Origin: Stenotrophomonas sp. WZN-1
Lineage (GTDB): Bacteria; Pseudomonadota; Gammaproteobacteria; Xanthomonadales; Xanthomonadaceae
NCBI RefSeq assembly: GCF_002192255.1
Contig: NZ_CP021768.1
Span: forward strand, 2,126,001 to 2,190,000
Reading direction: 5' to 3'
Length of the DNA stretch: 64,000 nt
Under the pieces are notes generated by a model. That model had not been told where the DNA came from. It was given only the letters and a program-made list of their open reading frames with translations, and searched no databases. The translations under genes were made by a program, and so were the position numbers. Of the stretch, positions 8,998-17,474 are shown piece after piece; position 1 is the first letter of the stretch; the number at the start of each line of letters is the position of its first letter.

Positions 8998-9131
8998 GGG
9001 GTGGGTCCGGTTGCGGGGGACGCTGCAAGTCCCCCTCCGGGGCCCGGCCCAGCCGCTGGCGGCTGTGCGTTCGGGCGCTTGCGAAGCGGTGCTTCGCATG
9101 CGGCTCACGCCCCTGCAACCGGACCCACCCC
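8998..9131. repeat. 17-bp perfect inverted repeat enclosing 100 bp of structured DNA
   Basis: The arms GGGGTGGGTCCGGTTGC (8998-9014) and its exact reverse complement (9115-9131) enclose a segment that itself holds two perfect hairpins: GGGGGAC/GTCCCCC (9015-9035, 7-nt loop) and GCGAAGC-GGT-GCTTCGC (9081-9097). No ORF was recognised. It fills most of the 457-bp gap between fliE and the 138-residue gene. It could be a REP-like element or a structured RNA. Confidence 0.6.
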
Positions 9132-9183
9132 GCGTTCGACAGTTTCCCGCTGCTGCTGGAGCGGCAGGAGCTGCTCTCGGTGG

Positions 9184-9256
9184 GTGTCGACCTTGGTCGA
9201 CACGCTCTGGTCGGCACGGGGTCGGATCCCGTTGCGGCGCAACGGACTTTGACCCC
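9184..9256. repeat. SMAG-like hairpin plus GGGGTC...GACCCC stem-loop
   Basis: First, a 9-bp hairpin GTGTCGACC-TT-GGTCGACAC (9184-9203) resembling SMAG stems but with GGTG in place of GTAG. Second, at 9218-9256, an element with outer stem GGGGTC/GACCCC, an inner stem CGTTGC-GGC-GCAACG and unpaired 6-nt flanks. The second has relatives at 9789-9827 and 32299-32333. It ends 38 nt downstream of the stop of the 138-residue gene and could act in its termination. Confidence 0.5.
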
Positions 9257-9293
9257 ATTGGAGGCGCCATTTATCCGGCGTCGGTTTTCTGGC

Positions 9294-9710
9294 CTACGGC
9301 TGCAGGGTCCAGCGGCCGGAATTCTGGCGCTGGCGCGGTGCGATGGGGCCGTCGTGCTGGGTGTAGATGAAGCGGCCCTGGCGGTCGCCAAGGCAGGTCA
9401 GCAGCAGGGTGTAGCGGGCCGGTCCTTCGGGATGGGCTTCGGTCATCTGGATTTCCCCGATATGCGGGGCCAGGCGCTGGTAGCGGTAGCTGCCGCCGAT
9501 GCGGAGGTCGGTGCCGAGGATGTCCAACACGTACTGGTTGTTGTCAAAGCTGACCTGGACCATGCGTCCGGCGTTCGGATTGTCTTGCGCGTACAACGGG
9601 TCGCTGATGTTGGTGAACTGGCGTTGGTCCAGCGTGGTGGGAAGGGTGCAGGTGGCGGCGGTGGCGATTGCCGGGAAGAGCAGGGTGGCGATCAGAGTAA
9701 GGCGATGCAT
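9294..9710 (-). CDS. Secreted hypothetical protein within the flagellar locus
   Basis: 138 residues. The ATG at 9710 has a strong Shine-Dalgarno AAGGAGG ending 8 nt before it. The N-terminus is a signal peptide (MHRLTLIATLLFPAIATA, probable cleavage before ATC). The mature part has two cysteines, one at its N-terminus (TCTLP) and one in LLLTCLGD, likely a disulfide, plus beta-rich segments (MVQVSFDNNQYVLDI, RYTLLLTCLGDRQGRFIYTQ). It lies between fleQ and fliE on the flagellar strand. I do not recognise the family. A periplasmic or surface role is inferred from the signal peptide only. Confidence 0.85.
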   Translation of the reverse strand: MHRLTLIATLLFPAIATAATCTLPTTLDQRQFTNISDPLYAQDNPNAGRMVQVSFDNNQYVLDILGTDLRIGGSYRYQRLAPHIGEIQMTEAHPEGPARYTLLLTCLGDRQGRFIYTQHDGPIAPRQRQNSGRWTLQP

Positions 9711-9788
9711 GGTGGAACCTCCTTGGGATGTCCTTGCCATGCTCCGCAGTGCGGCCGTGCTGTCTCTAGGAAAACGTGCAAATGCAGT

Positions 9789-9827
9789 GGGGTCGGATCC
9801 CTTTCCGCAGGAAAGAGAGCTGACCCC
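9789..9827. repeat. GGGGTC...GACCCC stem-loop element
   Basis: Outer stem GGGGTC/GACCCC, 6-nt flanks (GGATCC and AGAGCT), inner stem CTTTCC-GCA-GGAAAG. The architecture matches 9218-9256. It lies between the fleQ stop and the 138-residue gene start. Confidence 0.6.
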
Positions 9828-9843
9828 GGGCGCCACAAACACC

Positions 9844-9867
9844 AACGCCCGGGCAAGCCCAGGCGTT
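9844..9867 (-). terminator. Probable terminator of rpoN-vemR-fleQ
   Basis: Hairpin AACGCC-TGGG-CTTG-CCCG-GGCGTT on the minus strand, followed by a T-containing but not pure-T tail (GGTGTTTGTGG). It lies 29 nt past the fleQ stop. The weak U-tract lowers confidence. Confidence 0.5.
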
Positions 9868-9895
9868 CGTGCCCCCTTCATGCTGGCAACGCGGT

Positions 9896-11394
<1,499 letters not shown>

Positions 11395-11398
<4 letters not shown>

Positions 11399-11772
11399 GA
11401 TCGATCCTCCCTGAGGCCTTCCAGGATCGGCATGACTTCCTGGATGTAGGACAGCTTGCTGACAAAATTGTCGGCGCCGGCACGCAATGCGTGTTCGCGG
11501 TGTTCGGCGTCGTCGAAGTGGCTGGCGATCACGATGTACGGTGCATCGTCCTGCGACTTGATCAGGCGGGTGGCTTGCAGGCCGCCCATTTCCGGCATCG
11601 CCAGGTCCATCAGCACCACCTGCGGGCGCAGTGTTTCCGAGCGCTCGATCGCTTCCAGGCCGTTGCCGGCGCTACCGACGATCTGCAGCCAGTCGATCTT
11701 GCGGAAATGGCGCATCGCCGCGTTGATGAAGCCCTCGTGGTCATCGACCAGCAGGACCGTGAGCTTGTTCAT
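11395..11772 (-). CDS. vemR: VemR-like single-domain response regulator
   Basis: 125 residues, only a receiver domain: acidic pocket D10-D11, phospho-acceptor D56 ([11 protein letters not shown]), conserved Lys at 106 (FVSKLS). It lacks an output domain. In Xanthomonas campestris the atypical regulator VemR is encoded between rpoN2 and fleQ and controls motility, exopolysaccharide and virulence; the same order and phospho-Asp number are seen here. The ATG at 11772 is preferred (AAGGA 8 nt upstream) over an ATG three codons earlier that overlaps that Shine-Dalgarno. The stop overlaps fleQ. Confidence 0.85.
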
Positions 11773-11786
11773 GTCCAACATCCTTT

Positions 11787-13196
11787 TCAGCCCACCCGGG
11801 CCAGCTGGGGTTGCCTGGCGCTGAGCCGGCGCCGTTCGCGGGCCGGGGCGATATCCAGTTGTTCTCGGTATTTTGCGACGGTTCGGCGGGCAATGTTCAC
11901 CCCCTGGCGTGACAGCAGGCCGGCAATGGCCTCGTCGGCCAGCGGCCGGCCGGCCGGTTCGGCGTCGATCAGGCGGCGGACCATGGCCTTCACCGCCTGG
12001 CCGGAGACGCTGGCACCTTCCAGACGCACGGCGAAGAAGTGCTTCAGTTCGAAGGTGCCGCGCGGGGTCTGCAGGAACTTGCCGGTGGTGATGCGCGAGA
12101 CGGTGGACTCGTGCATGCCGATTTCTTCGGCCACTTCCTTCAGGGTCAGCGGCGCCATGGCCTCTTCGCCACGGACCAGGAAGGCGGCCTGGCGCTCGAC
12201 GATCACCCGCGCGGTGCGCAGCAGGGTGTCGTAGCGCATCGACAGGCCGCGGCTGAACCAGCGCGCTTCCTGCAGCATCTCGCGCAGTGCCGGGGCGGCG
12301 TCGCTGGTTTCGGCCAGGGCCTGTTCGTACTGGCTGTTGATCGAGACGCGGCGGCTGGTGGCCGGGTTCAGGGCGACCTTCCATTGCCCATCGGCGTGCC
12401 AGGCGACCACGTCCGGCACTACCACGGCGTTGCGTTCGGGCAGCAGGCTGTCACCCGGGCGCGGCTGCAGCGAGAGGATCAGGCGCACCGCCTCGCGCAC
12501 GTCGTCGATCTCGGCGTCGTGCAGGCGGGCGAGGGCAGGGTAGTCGTGGGCCGCGAGCGCGTCGAGCGCGCCATCGAGAATGCGGGCCGCCAGGTGGCGG
12601 GCGGGCACCGCACCGTGCAGGCTGCGCAGCTGGGCCTGCAGGCCTTCGCGCAGGTCCTGCGCGGCCATGCCGGCCGGCTCGCCATGCAGCAGTTGCTGGC
12701 GGATGGCTTCCACGCCGTCGGCGGCGATGTCGAACTGGGCGCTGGCCAGCAGCTGCAGCTGGGCCAGCGGCGCCTGCAGGTAGCCGGCCTCATCGCAGTG
12801 GTCCAGCCAGAACGCGGCCACCGCCAGCTGGCGATCGTCCATGTCCAGCGACAGGCGCTGCAGCACGCGCAGCTGCGGGTCGGTCGACTCGCCGGCGGCG
12901 ATGCGCGCCATGCGGTCGTCGTCACCGTCCTGCCAGCTGGCACCGGCCACGTCCCACATCGACGACTCGGGCAGCTCGTCGAAGGCGGCGGTGTCGAGGG
13001 GGGTGGCACTCGCTTCGGTGGCCTCGGCAGCAGGCGCTTCGGCCTCTTCGATCTCCAGCAGCGGGTTGGAGTCCAGCAGGCGCTGGATTTCCTGTTCCAG
13101 GTGCAGGCCATCGAGCTGCAGCAGCCGGATCGACTGCAGCAACTGCGGGGTGAGGTGGAGTTGTTGGCCCAGCTGGGTCGAGAGTGCAGCCTTCAT
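11787..13196 (-). CDS. rpoN: RNA polymerase sigma-54 factor (RpoN2 type)
   Basis: 469 residues. Region I is glutamine/leucine-rich (LGQQLHLTPQLLQSIRLLQL), followed by an acidic linker (residues 45-110) and the core-binding domain. Near the C-terminus are the helix-turn-helix and the RpoN box (ARRTVAKYRE, starting about residue 438), which reads the -24 element. The ATG at 13196 begins MKAALSTQLGQ, the usual start. Xanthomonads carry two rpoN genes, and this position (with vemR and fleQ) is that of rpoN2, the flagellar paralogue; the paralogue assignment is inferred. Seven sigma-54-like promoters lie in the window. Confidence 0.93.
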   Translation of the reverse strand: MKAALSTQLGQQLHLTPQLLQSIRLLQLDGLHLEQEIQRLLDSNPLLEIEEAEAPAAEATEASATPLDTAAFDELPESSMWDVAGASWQDGDDDRMARIAAGESTDPQLRVLQRLSLDMDDRQLAVAAFWLDHCDEAGYLQAPLAQLQLLASAQFDIAADGVEAIRQQLLHGEPAGMAAQDLREGLQAQLRSLHGAVPARHLAARILDGALDALAAHDYPALARLHDAEIDDVREAVRLILSLQPRPGDSLLPERNAVVVPDVVAWHADGQWKVALNPATSRRVSINSQYEQALAETSDAAPALREMLQEARWFSRGLSMRYDTLLRTARVIVERQAAFLVRGEEAMAPLTLKEVAEEIGMHESTVSRITTGKFLQTPRGTFELKHFFAVRLEGASVSGQAVKAMVRRLIDAEPAGRPLADEAIAGLLSRQGVNIARRTVAKYREQLDIAPARERRRLSARQPQLARVG

Positions 13197-13306
13197 CGTG
13201 GTTCCCCGGCACCGCTCCCCGGCGCCTTGTGGAACGCATCTTGCTTTTGATCCAGCGGGGGCGGAATCGGGGGGTTCCTGAGGGCTTTCGTAGATATCCC
13301 GACAGG

Positions 13307-13327
13307 ATGTAAGGGTTTCCCCTACAT
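13307..13327. promoter_or_regulatory. Near-palindrome upstream of rpoN (candidate operator)
   Basis: Half-sites ATGTAAGGG and CCCCTACAT are separated by TTT and differ from perfect symmetry at one position. It sits 111 nt upstream of the rpoN ATG, in the 284-bp gap between rpoN and the NarL-type regulator. No convincing -35/-10 or -24/-12 boxes were found there. Its role as a binding site is inference. Confidence 0.3.
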
Positions 13328-13480
13328 TGGCGCGGGATATTGGCGAAGGTTGCCGCCAAGTCATTGATTCGTGGTGCCGAGCCGACCGTATCCGTGGTGC
13401 GCCGTGTACGGATTCCTGTCGGGGCCTGTCAGGGTGACGGGAATTCGTCGCCGGTGCAGTGCCGGGCAGGGGTCAGGCAA

Positions 13481-14113
13481 TCATTCCAGCTCGTGCTGAT
13501 GACGCGCGGCCAACAGCAACAGGTCATTGGCGCGCCGGCAACCCAGCGACTCCATCATGCGTGCGCGGTGGGTCTCCACCGTCTTGACGCTGATGCCGAG
13601 ATCGGCGGCAATTTCCTTGTTGCTTTCGCCTTTGCCGATGCGGCGCAGGATCTCGCGCTGGCGCGGCGACAGCGCGGCGATGCCGGTGGGCTTCTCGCGG
13701 CCCAGCATGGGTGCCAGCATCTTGGCCGAGATCTGTGGGCTCAGGAACACTTGGCCGGCGTGCGCAGCGCGCAGCGCCAGTTCCAGCTCCTGCGGTGCTG
13801 CATCCTTGACCACGAAACCGACCGCGCCGCGATCCAGCGCGTCGCGCACGTGCGCGGCGTCGTCGTGCATGGTCATCATCACCACGCGGGTGCCGGGCGC
13901 GCGCAGGCGGATGTCGCTGAGTGCTTCCAGGCCGGTGCGGCCGGGCAGCGAGAGATCCATCAGCACCACGTCCGGTGCGTGCTGCAGGGCCAGCTGCAGG
14001 GCCTGCTCGGCGTTGCTGGCCTCGGCGACGAGCTGCACGTCGGCAAACCCCTGCAGCAGCCGCGCCAGGCCGGCGCGGACGAGGGTGTGATCGTCGACGA
14101 TGAGAACTCGCAC
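13481..14113 (-). CDS. NarL/FixJ-family response regulator
   Basis: 210 residues from a GTG at 14113 (MRVLIVDDHTLVRAG). The receiver has the D-D pocket at 7-8, phospho-Asp in VVLMDLSLPGRTG and Lys in GFVVKDAAP. The C-terminal LuxR-type helix-turn-helix reads ALSPRQREILRRIGKG, then SNKEIAADLGISVKTVETHR. Two further in-frame GTG codons upstream (14119, 14146) are possible starts; none has a strong ribosome site. No histidine kinase is adjacent; the HisKA_3 kinase at 37,972 is the type that usually pairs with NarL regulators. It lies between the PilZ-like gene and rpoN. Confidence 0.88.
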   Translation of the reverse strand: MRVLIVDDHTLVRAGLARLLQGFADVQLVAEASNAEQALQLALQHAPDVVLMDLSLPGRTGLEALSDIRLRAPGTRVVMMTMHDDAAHVRDALDRGAVGFVVKDAAPQELELALRAAHAGQVFLSPQISAKMLAPMLGREKPTGIAALSPRQREILRRIGKGESNKEIAADLGISVKTVETHRARMMESLGCRRANDLLLLAARHQHELE

Positions 14114-14205
14114 AGGCACGCAACGGATCCGTGTAGGGGAGTCCACCTTAACTTAGCTGAACGGGCGCGCCAAGGGTCGGCCGTGCAGTGCCAGGGTGGC
14201 GGGTT

Positions 14206-14784
14206 TCAGCGTGCGCGGCGCGCCTCGGCCACCTGGCGGCGGTGCAGGCGGAACAGGTGCCGTTCCATCGCCATCTCCAGGCCGTCGCCCAGGCGCTGGA
14301 AGCGCAGCCACAGGAAGTGGCCGCCACTGCCGTCGGCCGCCTCGGCGATGACTTCCACCGGCAGGTCGATGTGGTCGGGCAGCCAGTCGCTGGGCTGCAG
14401 GCGCACCACGCCGGCCTGGCCGGGGCTGGCGCCACTGCGCGGGCCCAGCTGCAGGCGGATGCCTCGGCGCGACCAGCGCACCGGGCGCAGGGTCAGCTCC
14501 TGTCCCTGCTGGCGCACCAGCCGGCCGAGCAGCACCATCGCCAGGTCCAGCTTGGCTTCCAGGCGCTGCAGCTGCAGGCTGGCTTCGTTGCGTTCGTCAT
14601 GCTCGTCGACGCGGCTGTCCTCGACCAGCGCCAGGCTGCGCAGCAGGCCTTCGGCGCTGCTGGTGCGGCCAGCCGCGCTGCCCGCCTGGAATTCTGCGGG
14701 CAGGGCCAGTTCGCAGCTGAGCGTCTCGTCGAACAGCTCGCTTTCGGCCGGGTGGTGCAGCGAGGTGGTCGGCAGCAAGGTCAT
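14206..14784 (-). CDS. PilZ-like domain protein of the flagellar locus
   Basis: 192 residues. The N-terminal half is helical (LLRSLALVEDSRVDEHDERN, LQRLEAKLDLAMVLLGRLV). The C-terminal half is a beta-barrel-like PilZ domain (LRPVRWSRRGIRLQLG, then VVRLQPSDWLPDHIDLPVEV). The arginine motif is roughly kept (RWSRRG), but the second PilZ motif D/N-x-S-x-x-G is not evident, so c-di-GMP binding is doubtful. It overlaps the FliT-like gene by 4 nt, tying it to filament assembly genes. A related protein occupies this place in Xanthomonas; its function is not established here. Confidence 0.7.
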   Translation of the reverse strand: MTLLPTTSLHHPAESELFDETLSCELALPAEFQAGSAAGRTSSAEGLLRSLALVEDSRVDEHDERNEASLQLQRLEAKLDLAMVLLGRLVRQQGQELTLRPVRWSRRGIRLQLGPRSGASPGQAGVVRLQPSDWLPDHIDLPVEVIAEAADGSGGHFLWLRFQRLGDGLEMAMERHLFRLHRRQVAEARRAR

Positions 14785-15074
14785 GCCAGCGATTCTGCCT
14801 GCAGGTAGGCATGCGCCGCGCGAAGGGAGCGCTGGCCGTCGTTCATCAGTGCGGCCACGGCATCACGGCGCTGGCGCAGCAGGCCGAGCAGATTCTGCTG
14901 GCGCTCGAACAGGGCCGTCAGCGGAGCCTGGTCGGCGGCGGTCAGCGGCTGGCTGAGCAGGGCGTGCAGGGTGCTGTCATGGCCGTCGAGCAGGCTGTCG
15001 GCCTGGTCGAGGGATTCTTCGCCCAAGGCCTTCTCGAAGGCATCCAGCTGCGCATGCAGTTCGTGCAGGCTCAT
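14781..15074 (-). CDS. FliT-like flagellar chaperone
   Basis: 97 residues, all-helical (LHELHAQLDAFEKALGEESL, LFERQQNLLGLLRQRRDAV), without membrane segments. It lies directly downstream of fliS with a 4-nt overlap, the usual place of fliT, whose product guards FliD and acts on class II expression in enterics. Sequence similarity to FliT is weak at this level, so the assignment rests on size, helical pattern and neighbours. Confidence 0.65.
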   Translation of the reverse strand: MSLHELHAQLDAFEKALGEESLDQADSLLDGHDSTLHALLSQPLTAADQAPLTALFERQQNLLGLLRQRRDAVAALMNDGQRSLRAAHAYLQAESLA

Positions 15075-15487
15075 GGTGCCACCGCGGCCGGGCGGCGCTG
15101 TTCGTGCGGGATCGCATTCCAGGCGCTGTCGATCTCGCCCAGCAGCTGCAGCGATTCATCCAGCGCGGCACGGTCGTTGTGCAGGTTGGCCTCGGTCAGG
15201 CGCTGCAGCACGTAGTCATAGAGTGCCGACAGGTTGCCGGCGATCTCGCCACCGGCCTCATGGTCCAGCGAGCCGTTGAGGTGGCCGACGATCGCGCAGA
15301 CTTCGCCGATCGCCTTGCCCTTGCCGGCCTGGTCGCCACGCTCGAGGCTTGCCAGGGCACGCCGCACGCGCTCCAGCGCACCGGCCAGCAGCATCGCCAC
15401 CAGCTTGTGCGGATCGGCATCGGCGACCGCACTGGTCACTCCCACCTGGCGGTACTGCTCGGCATATTGACGGCTGGAACCGTACAT
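15071..15487 (-). CDS. fliS: FliS, flagellin-specific export chaperone
   Basis: 138 residues starting MYGSSRQYAEQYRQVGVTSA, followed by the family motif DPHKLVAMLLAGALERVRRA and LYDYVLQRLTEANL. FliS binds the C-terminal helix of flagellin in the cytosol and prevents premature polymerisation. The ATG at 15487 has AGGAG 8 nt upstream. Its 128-nt leader contains a sigma-28-like promoter, so fliS-fliT-pilZ can be expressed with the flagellins rather than with sigma-54-driven fliD. Confidence 0.94.
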   Translation of the reverse strand: MYGSSRQYAEQYRQVGVTSAVADADPHKLVAMLLAGALERVRRALASLERGDQAGKGKAIGEVCAIVGHLNGSLDHEAGGEIAGNLSALYDYVLQRLTEANLHNDRAALDESLQLLGEIDSAWNAIPHEQRRPAAVAP

Positions 15488-15570
15488 TCGTGATTCTCCT
15501 TGCGCGGGGTGCCGTCGGGTGATCGTGGGGATCGGTGCCGACGGCGCGGCGATGATTGCTGTTGCGTCCG

Positions 15571-15598
15571 TTATCGGTGCGTTGCGCGGCAAACTTGA
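15571..15598 (-). promoter_or_regulatory. sigma-28 promoter of fliS
   Basis: Minus strand: TCAAGTTT, 12 nt, ACCGATAA, against the consensus TAAAGTTT-N11-GCCGATAA (7/8 in each box, spacer one longer). The -10 end is 83 nt before the fliS ATG. Confidence 0.65.
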
Positions 15599-15615
15599 GT
15601 GCCGCGCACGCATCG

Positions 15616-17034
15616 TCAGCGGTTCAACTGTGCCAGCTGCTGCTGCAGCGCGGTATTGCTCTGCTGCAGCTTGCCCATCAGGCTGTCCAGCGCCAGGAAC
15701 TGTTTCTTGTAGCGCTCTTCCACGCTCTTCATGCGCGTGTCGAGGTCCTTGCGGCGCTTGTCGATGTTGTCCAGCGTGGTGTTCAGGCCCTTGGTGCGGG
15801 CGACGAAGGCGCCTTCCTTGCCGACCGTGGTGCTGACGTAGCCGTCGACCATGGTGTACAGCGTGCCTGCGCCGCCGGTATCGCCGGTGATGGCCGAGCG
15901 GATCTTTTCAGGCTGGCTGGCCAGCGCGGCGGCAAACTTGGTGGTGTCCAGCACCAGGGTGCCGTCGGCGTTCGGATACCCGCGCGTCTGCAGGCCCAGC
16001 ACCTTCGGGTCCAGGCCATCGGCGGAAAGCGCCTTCAACACCCCCGACATCACCGAGCGCAACTGGCTGGAGGCACCACGCATCTGCGCGTCGCCAGTCA
16101 GCGTGGCGGCTTCCTTGGTCTTGGCGTCGTACTTGGTTTCGGTATTGATCGCTGCGATCGCCGCGTTGTAGGCGGTCACGAACTCCTGCATGACCTTGGT
16201 CGCGGCAGCCGTGTCGGTACTGATCACCACCGTGCTCTTGCCGGGAACCTTGAGATTCAGGGTCAGGCCCGGCACGGCATCGGTCACCGTATTGCTGGCG
16301 CTGACCACCTTCACGCCATCGATGGTCAGTTCGGCGTCTGCTGCAGGCGTGTTCTCTTTCAGGCTGCCGACCAGCGCGCCCAGCTTGGGGTCACTGCCAC
16401 CATATTCCAGCTTGATCGCATTGGCGGCGCCGGTCTTTTCCTGGGCGATCGACAGGTACTGGTTGTCGCCGGAGCTGATCAGCGTCGCCTGCACGCCTTC
16501 CTTGCGGCCCGCGGCATCGATCTTGTTGCGGATGGTGGTCAGCGTATCGCCGTCCTCCACCGCCACGTTCATGGTCTTGGCCTTGTCGCCAACGCCTACG
16601 GTCAGCGTCAAGGTTCCGGCGCCGAAGGTGTCGGTCTTCGGGAACGAGGTGTCGGCAATCAACTTGTGCGCGGTGGCGAGGGATTTCACTTCCACCTGGT
16701 GCGTGCCGTTGGAAGCCGCCGCCTTGGTCGTGCCGACGTCATACAGGGCCACCGATGCCGTCAGCACGTCGTCGGCGTTGGTCGGGCCAGCCTTGCCGGT
16801 CGCGGTCACGGTACGGGTGTCGAAGGCGGTGGTGGCCTTGAGCGCGGTCAGCGCAGTCTTCAGCTTGTCGAACGCCGCAGTGACGGTGCCGATCGACGAC
16901 AGCTGCATCTTGGCCTTGGACTGCTGCAGGTTCAGCGCATTGTCGGCGGGCTTGCGGTCAGCTGCGACCAGCTGGTTGACGATGCTGGAAATATCCAGTC
17001 CCGAGCCGATGCCACCGTATCCAAAGTCTGCCAC
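15616..17034 (-). CDS. fliD: FliD, filament cap protein
   Basis: 472 residues. The N-terminal FliD domain begins GIGSGLDISSIVNQLVAADR. The C-terminal domain ends in a coiled coil (MKSVEERYKKQFLALDSLMG, then QQQLAQLNR). FliD caps the growing filament and folds incoming flagellin. The middle part is the variable domain. It is monocistronic or leads into fliS (128-nt gap). A sigma-54 promoter lies about 100 nt upstream. Confidence 0.95.
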   Translation of the reverse strand: MADFGYGGIGSGLDISSIVNQLVAADRKPADNALNLQQSKAKMQLSSIGTVTAAFDKLKTALTALKATTAFDTRTVTATGKAGPTNADDVLTASVALYDVGTTKAAASNGTHQVEVKSLATAHKLIADTSFPKTDTFGAGTLTLTVGVGDKAKTMNVAVEDGDTLTTIRNKIDAAGRKEGVQATLISSGDNQYLSIAQEKTGAANAIKLEYGGSDPKLGALVGSLKENTPAADAELTIDGVKVVSASNTVTDAVPGLTLNLKVPGKSTVVISTDTAAATKVMQEFVTAYNAAIAAINTETKYDAKTKEAATLTGDAQMRGASSQLRSVMSGVLKALSADGLDPKVLGLQTRGYPNADGTLVLDTTKFAAALASQPEKIRSAITGDTGGAGTLYTMVDGYVSTTVGKEGAFVARTKGLNTTLDNIDKRRKDLDTRMKSVEERYKKQFLALDSLMGKLQQSNTALQQQLAQLNR

Positions 17035-17130
17035 GTCGTTTCTCCTGGTATCCGGGCCTGGCCGCCGTGCGGTGGCCCGTCGTCAACGAAAATAGCGGCC
17101 TGCGCCGCTGGGTCTTGAGGACTTCGTTGA

Positions 17131-17146
17131 TGCATGTGCCGTGCCA
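17131..17146 (-). promoter_or_regulatory. sigma-54 promoter of fliD
   Basis: Minus strand TGGCACG-GCAC-ATGCA: perfect -24 box, one mismatch in the -12 box (ATGCA for TTGCA), GG and GC 10 nt apart. The -12 end is 96 nt before the fliD ATG. Confidence 0.75.
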
Positions 17147-17164
17147 GAGGTCTGGCGCAGGTTC

Positions 17165-17180
17165 TGGCACGCAGGTTGCA
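17165..17180 (+). promoter_or_regulatory. Orphan consensus sigma-54 promoter, divergent from fliD
   Basis: Plus strand TGGCACG-CAGG-TTGCA, an exact match to both boxes with correct GG-N10-GC spacing. No plus-strand gene follows; transcription would run antisense across the terminator region and into fliC. Confidence 0.7.
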
Positions 17181-17232
17181 GGAGGGCTGGGGCAGGTGCG
17201 GGTAGGTTCACCGCGGGCTGCCGGGAGTCTGC

Positions 17233-17261
17233 AAAAAGCCCTCCCCCAATGCAGGGGAGGG
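17233..17261 (-). terminator. Intrinsic terminator downstream of the flagellin genes
   Basis: Minus strand: CCCTCCCC, 7-nt loop, GGGGAGGG, then CTTTTTG. It is a strong 8-bp GC stem with a five-T tract, 214 nt past the last fliC stop. Confidence 0.85.
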
Positions 17262-17424
17262 ATCAGGCTACTGACAATCGGGGGGAGACGAAGCCACCCG
17301 GTACGTACAGTCAAAGGTACAGCGCTGAAAGAGAGGTCCGCAGGAGCGGGCGATGCCAAGCCGGTTCGGGAGTGATCCCGGGCCGGGCATGGCCCGCGCC
17401 TTCGTGCATCGTGGTTTCCCGGTT

Positions 17425-17458
17425 GCCGCTACCGTCGGTTCGATCCGACGGTAGCGGC
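17425..17458. repeat. 14-bp perfect hairpin behind the third flagellin
   Basis: GCCGCTACCGTCGG, a 6-nt loop, and its exact reverse complement, starting 17 nt past the fliC stop on the minus strand. It has no U-tract on the minus strand, so it may stabilise the mRNA 3' end or process it rather than terminate. Confidence 0.7.
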
Positions 17459-17474
17459 GCCTTCTTGCCGTGGA

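Larger units (their letters stand above)
17035..17474. other. 440-bp gene-free regulatory region between fliD and fliC
   Basis: No protein-coding gene is supported here. It contains the fliD sigma-54 promoter (17131-17146, minus), a second sigma-54 site pointing the other way (17165-17180, plus), an intrinsic terminator for minus-strand RNA (17233-17261), a degenerate GC palindrome near 17379-17400 and a 14-bp hairpin just past fliC (17425-17458). These are listed separately. Confidence 0.8.

Noticed and set aside
17379..17400. GC palindrome near 17379-17400 considered as a SMAG copy
   Set aside because: It has a GGGCCGGGCATGGCCC core but no GTAG head and a poor outer stem; at most a decayed remnant.
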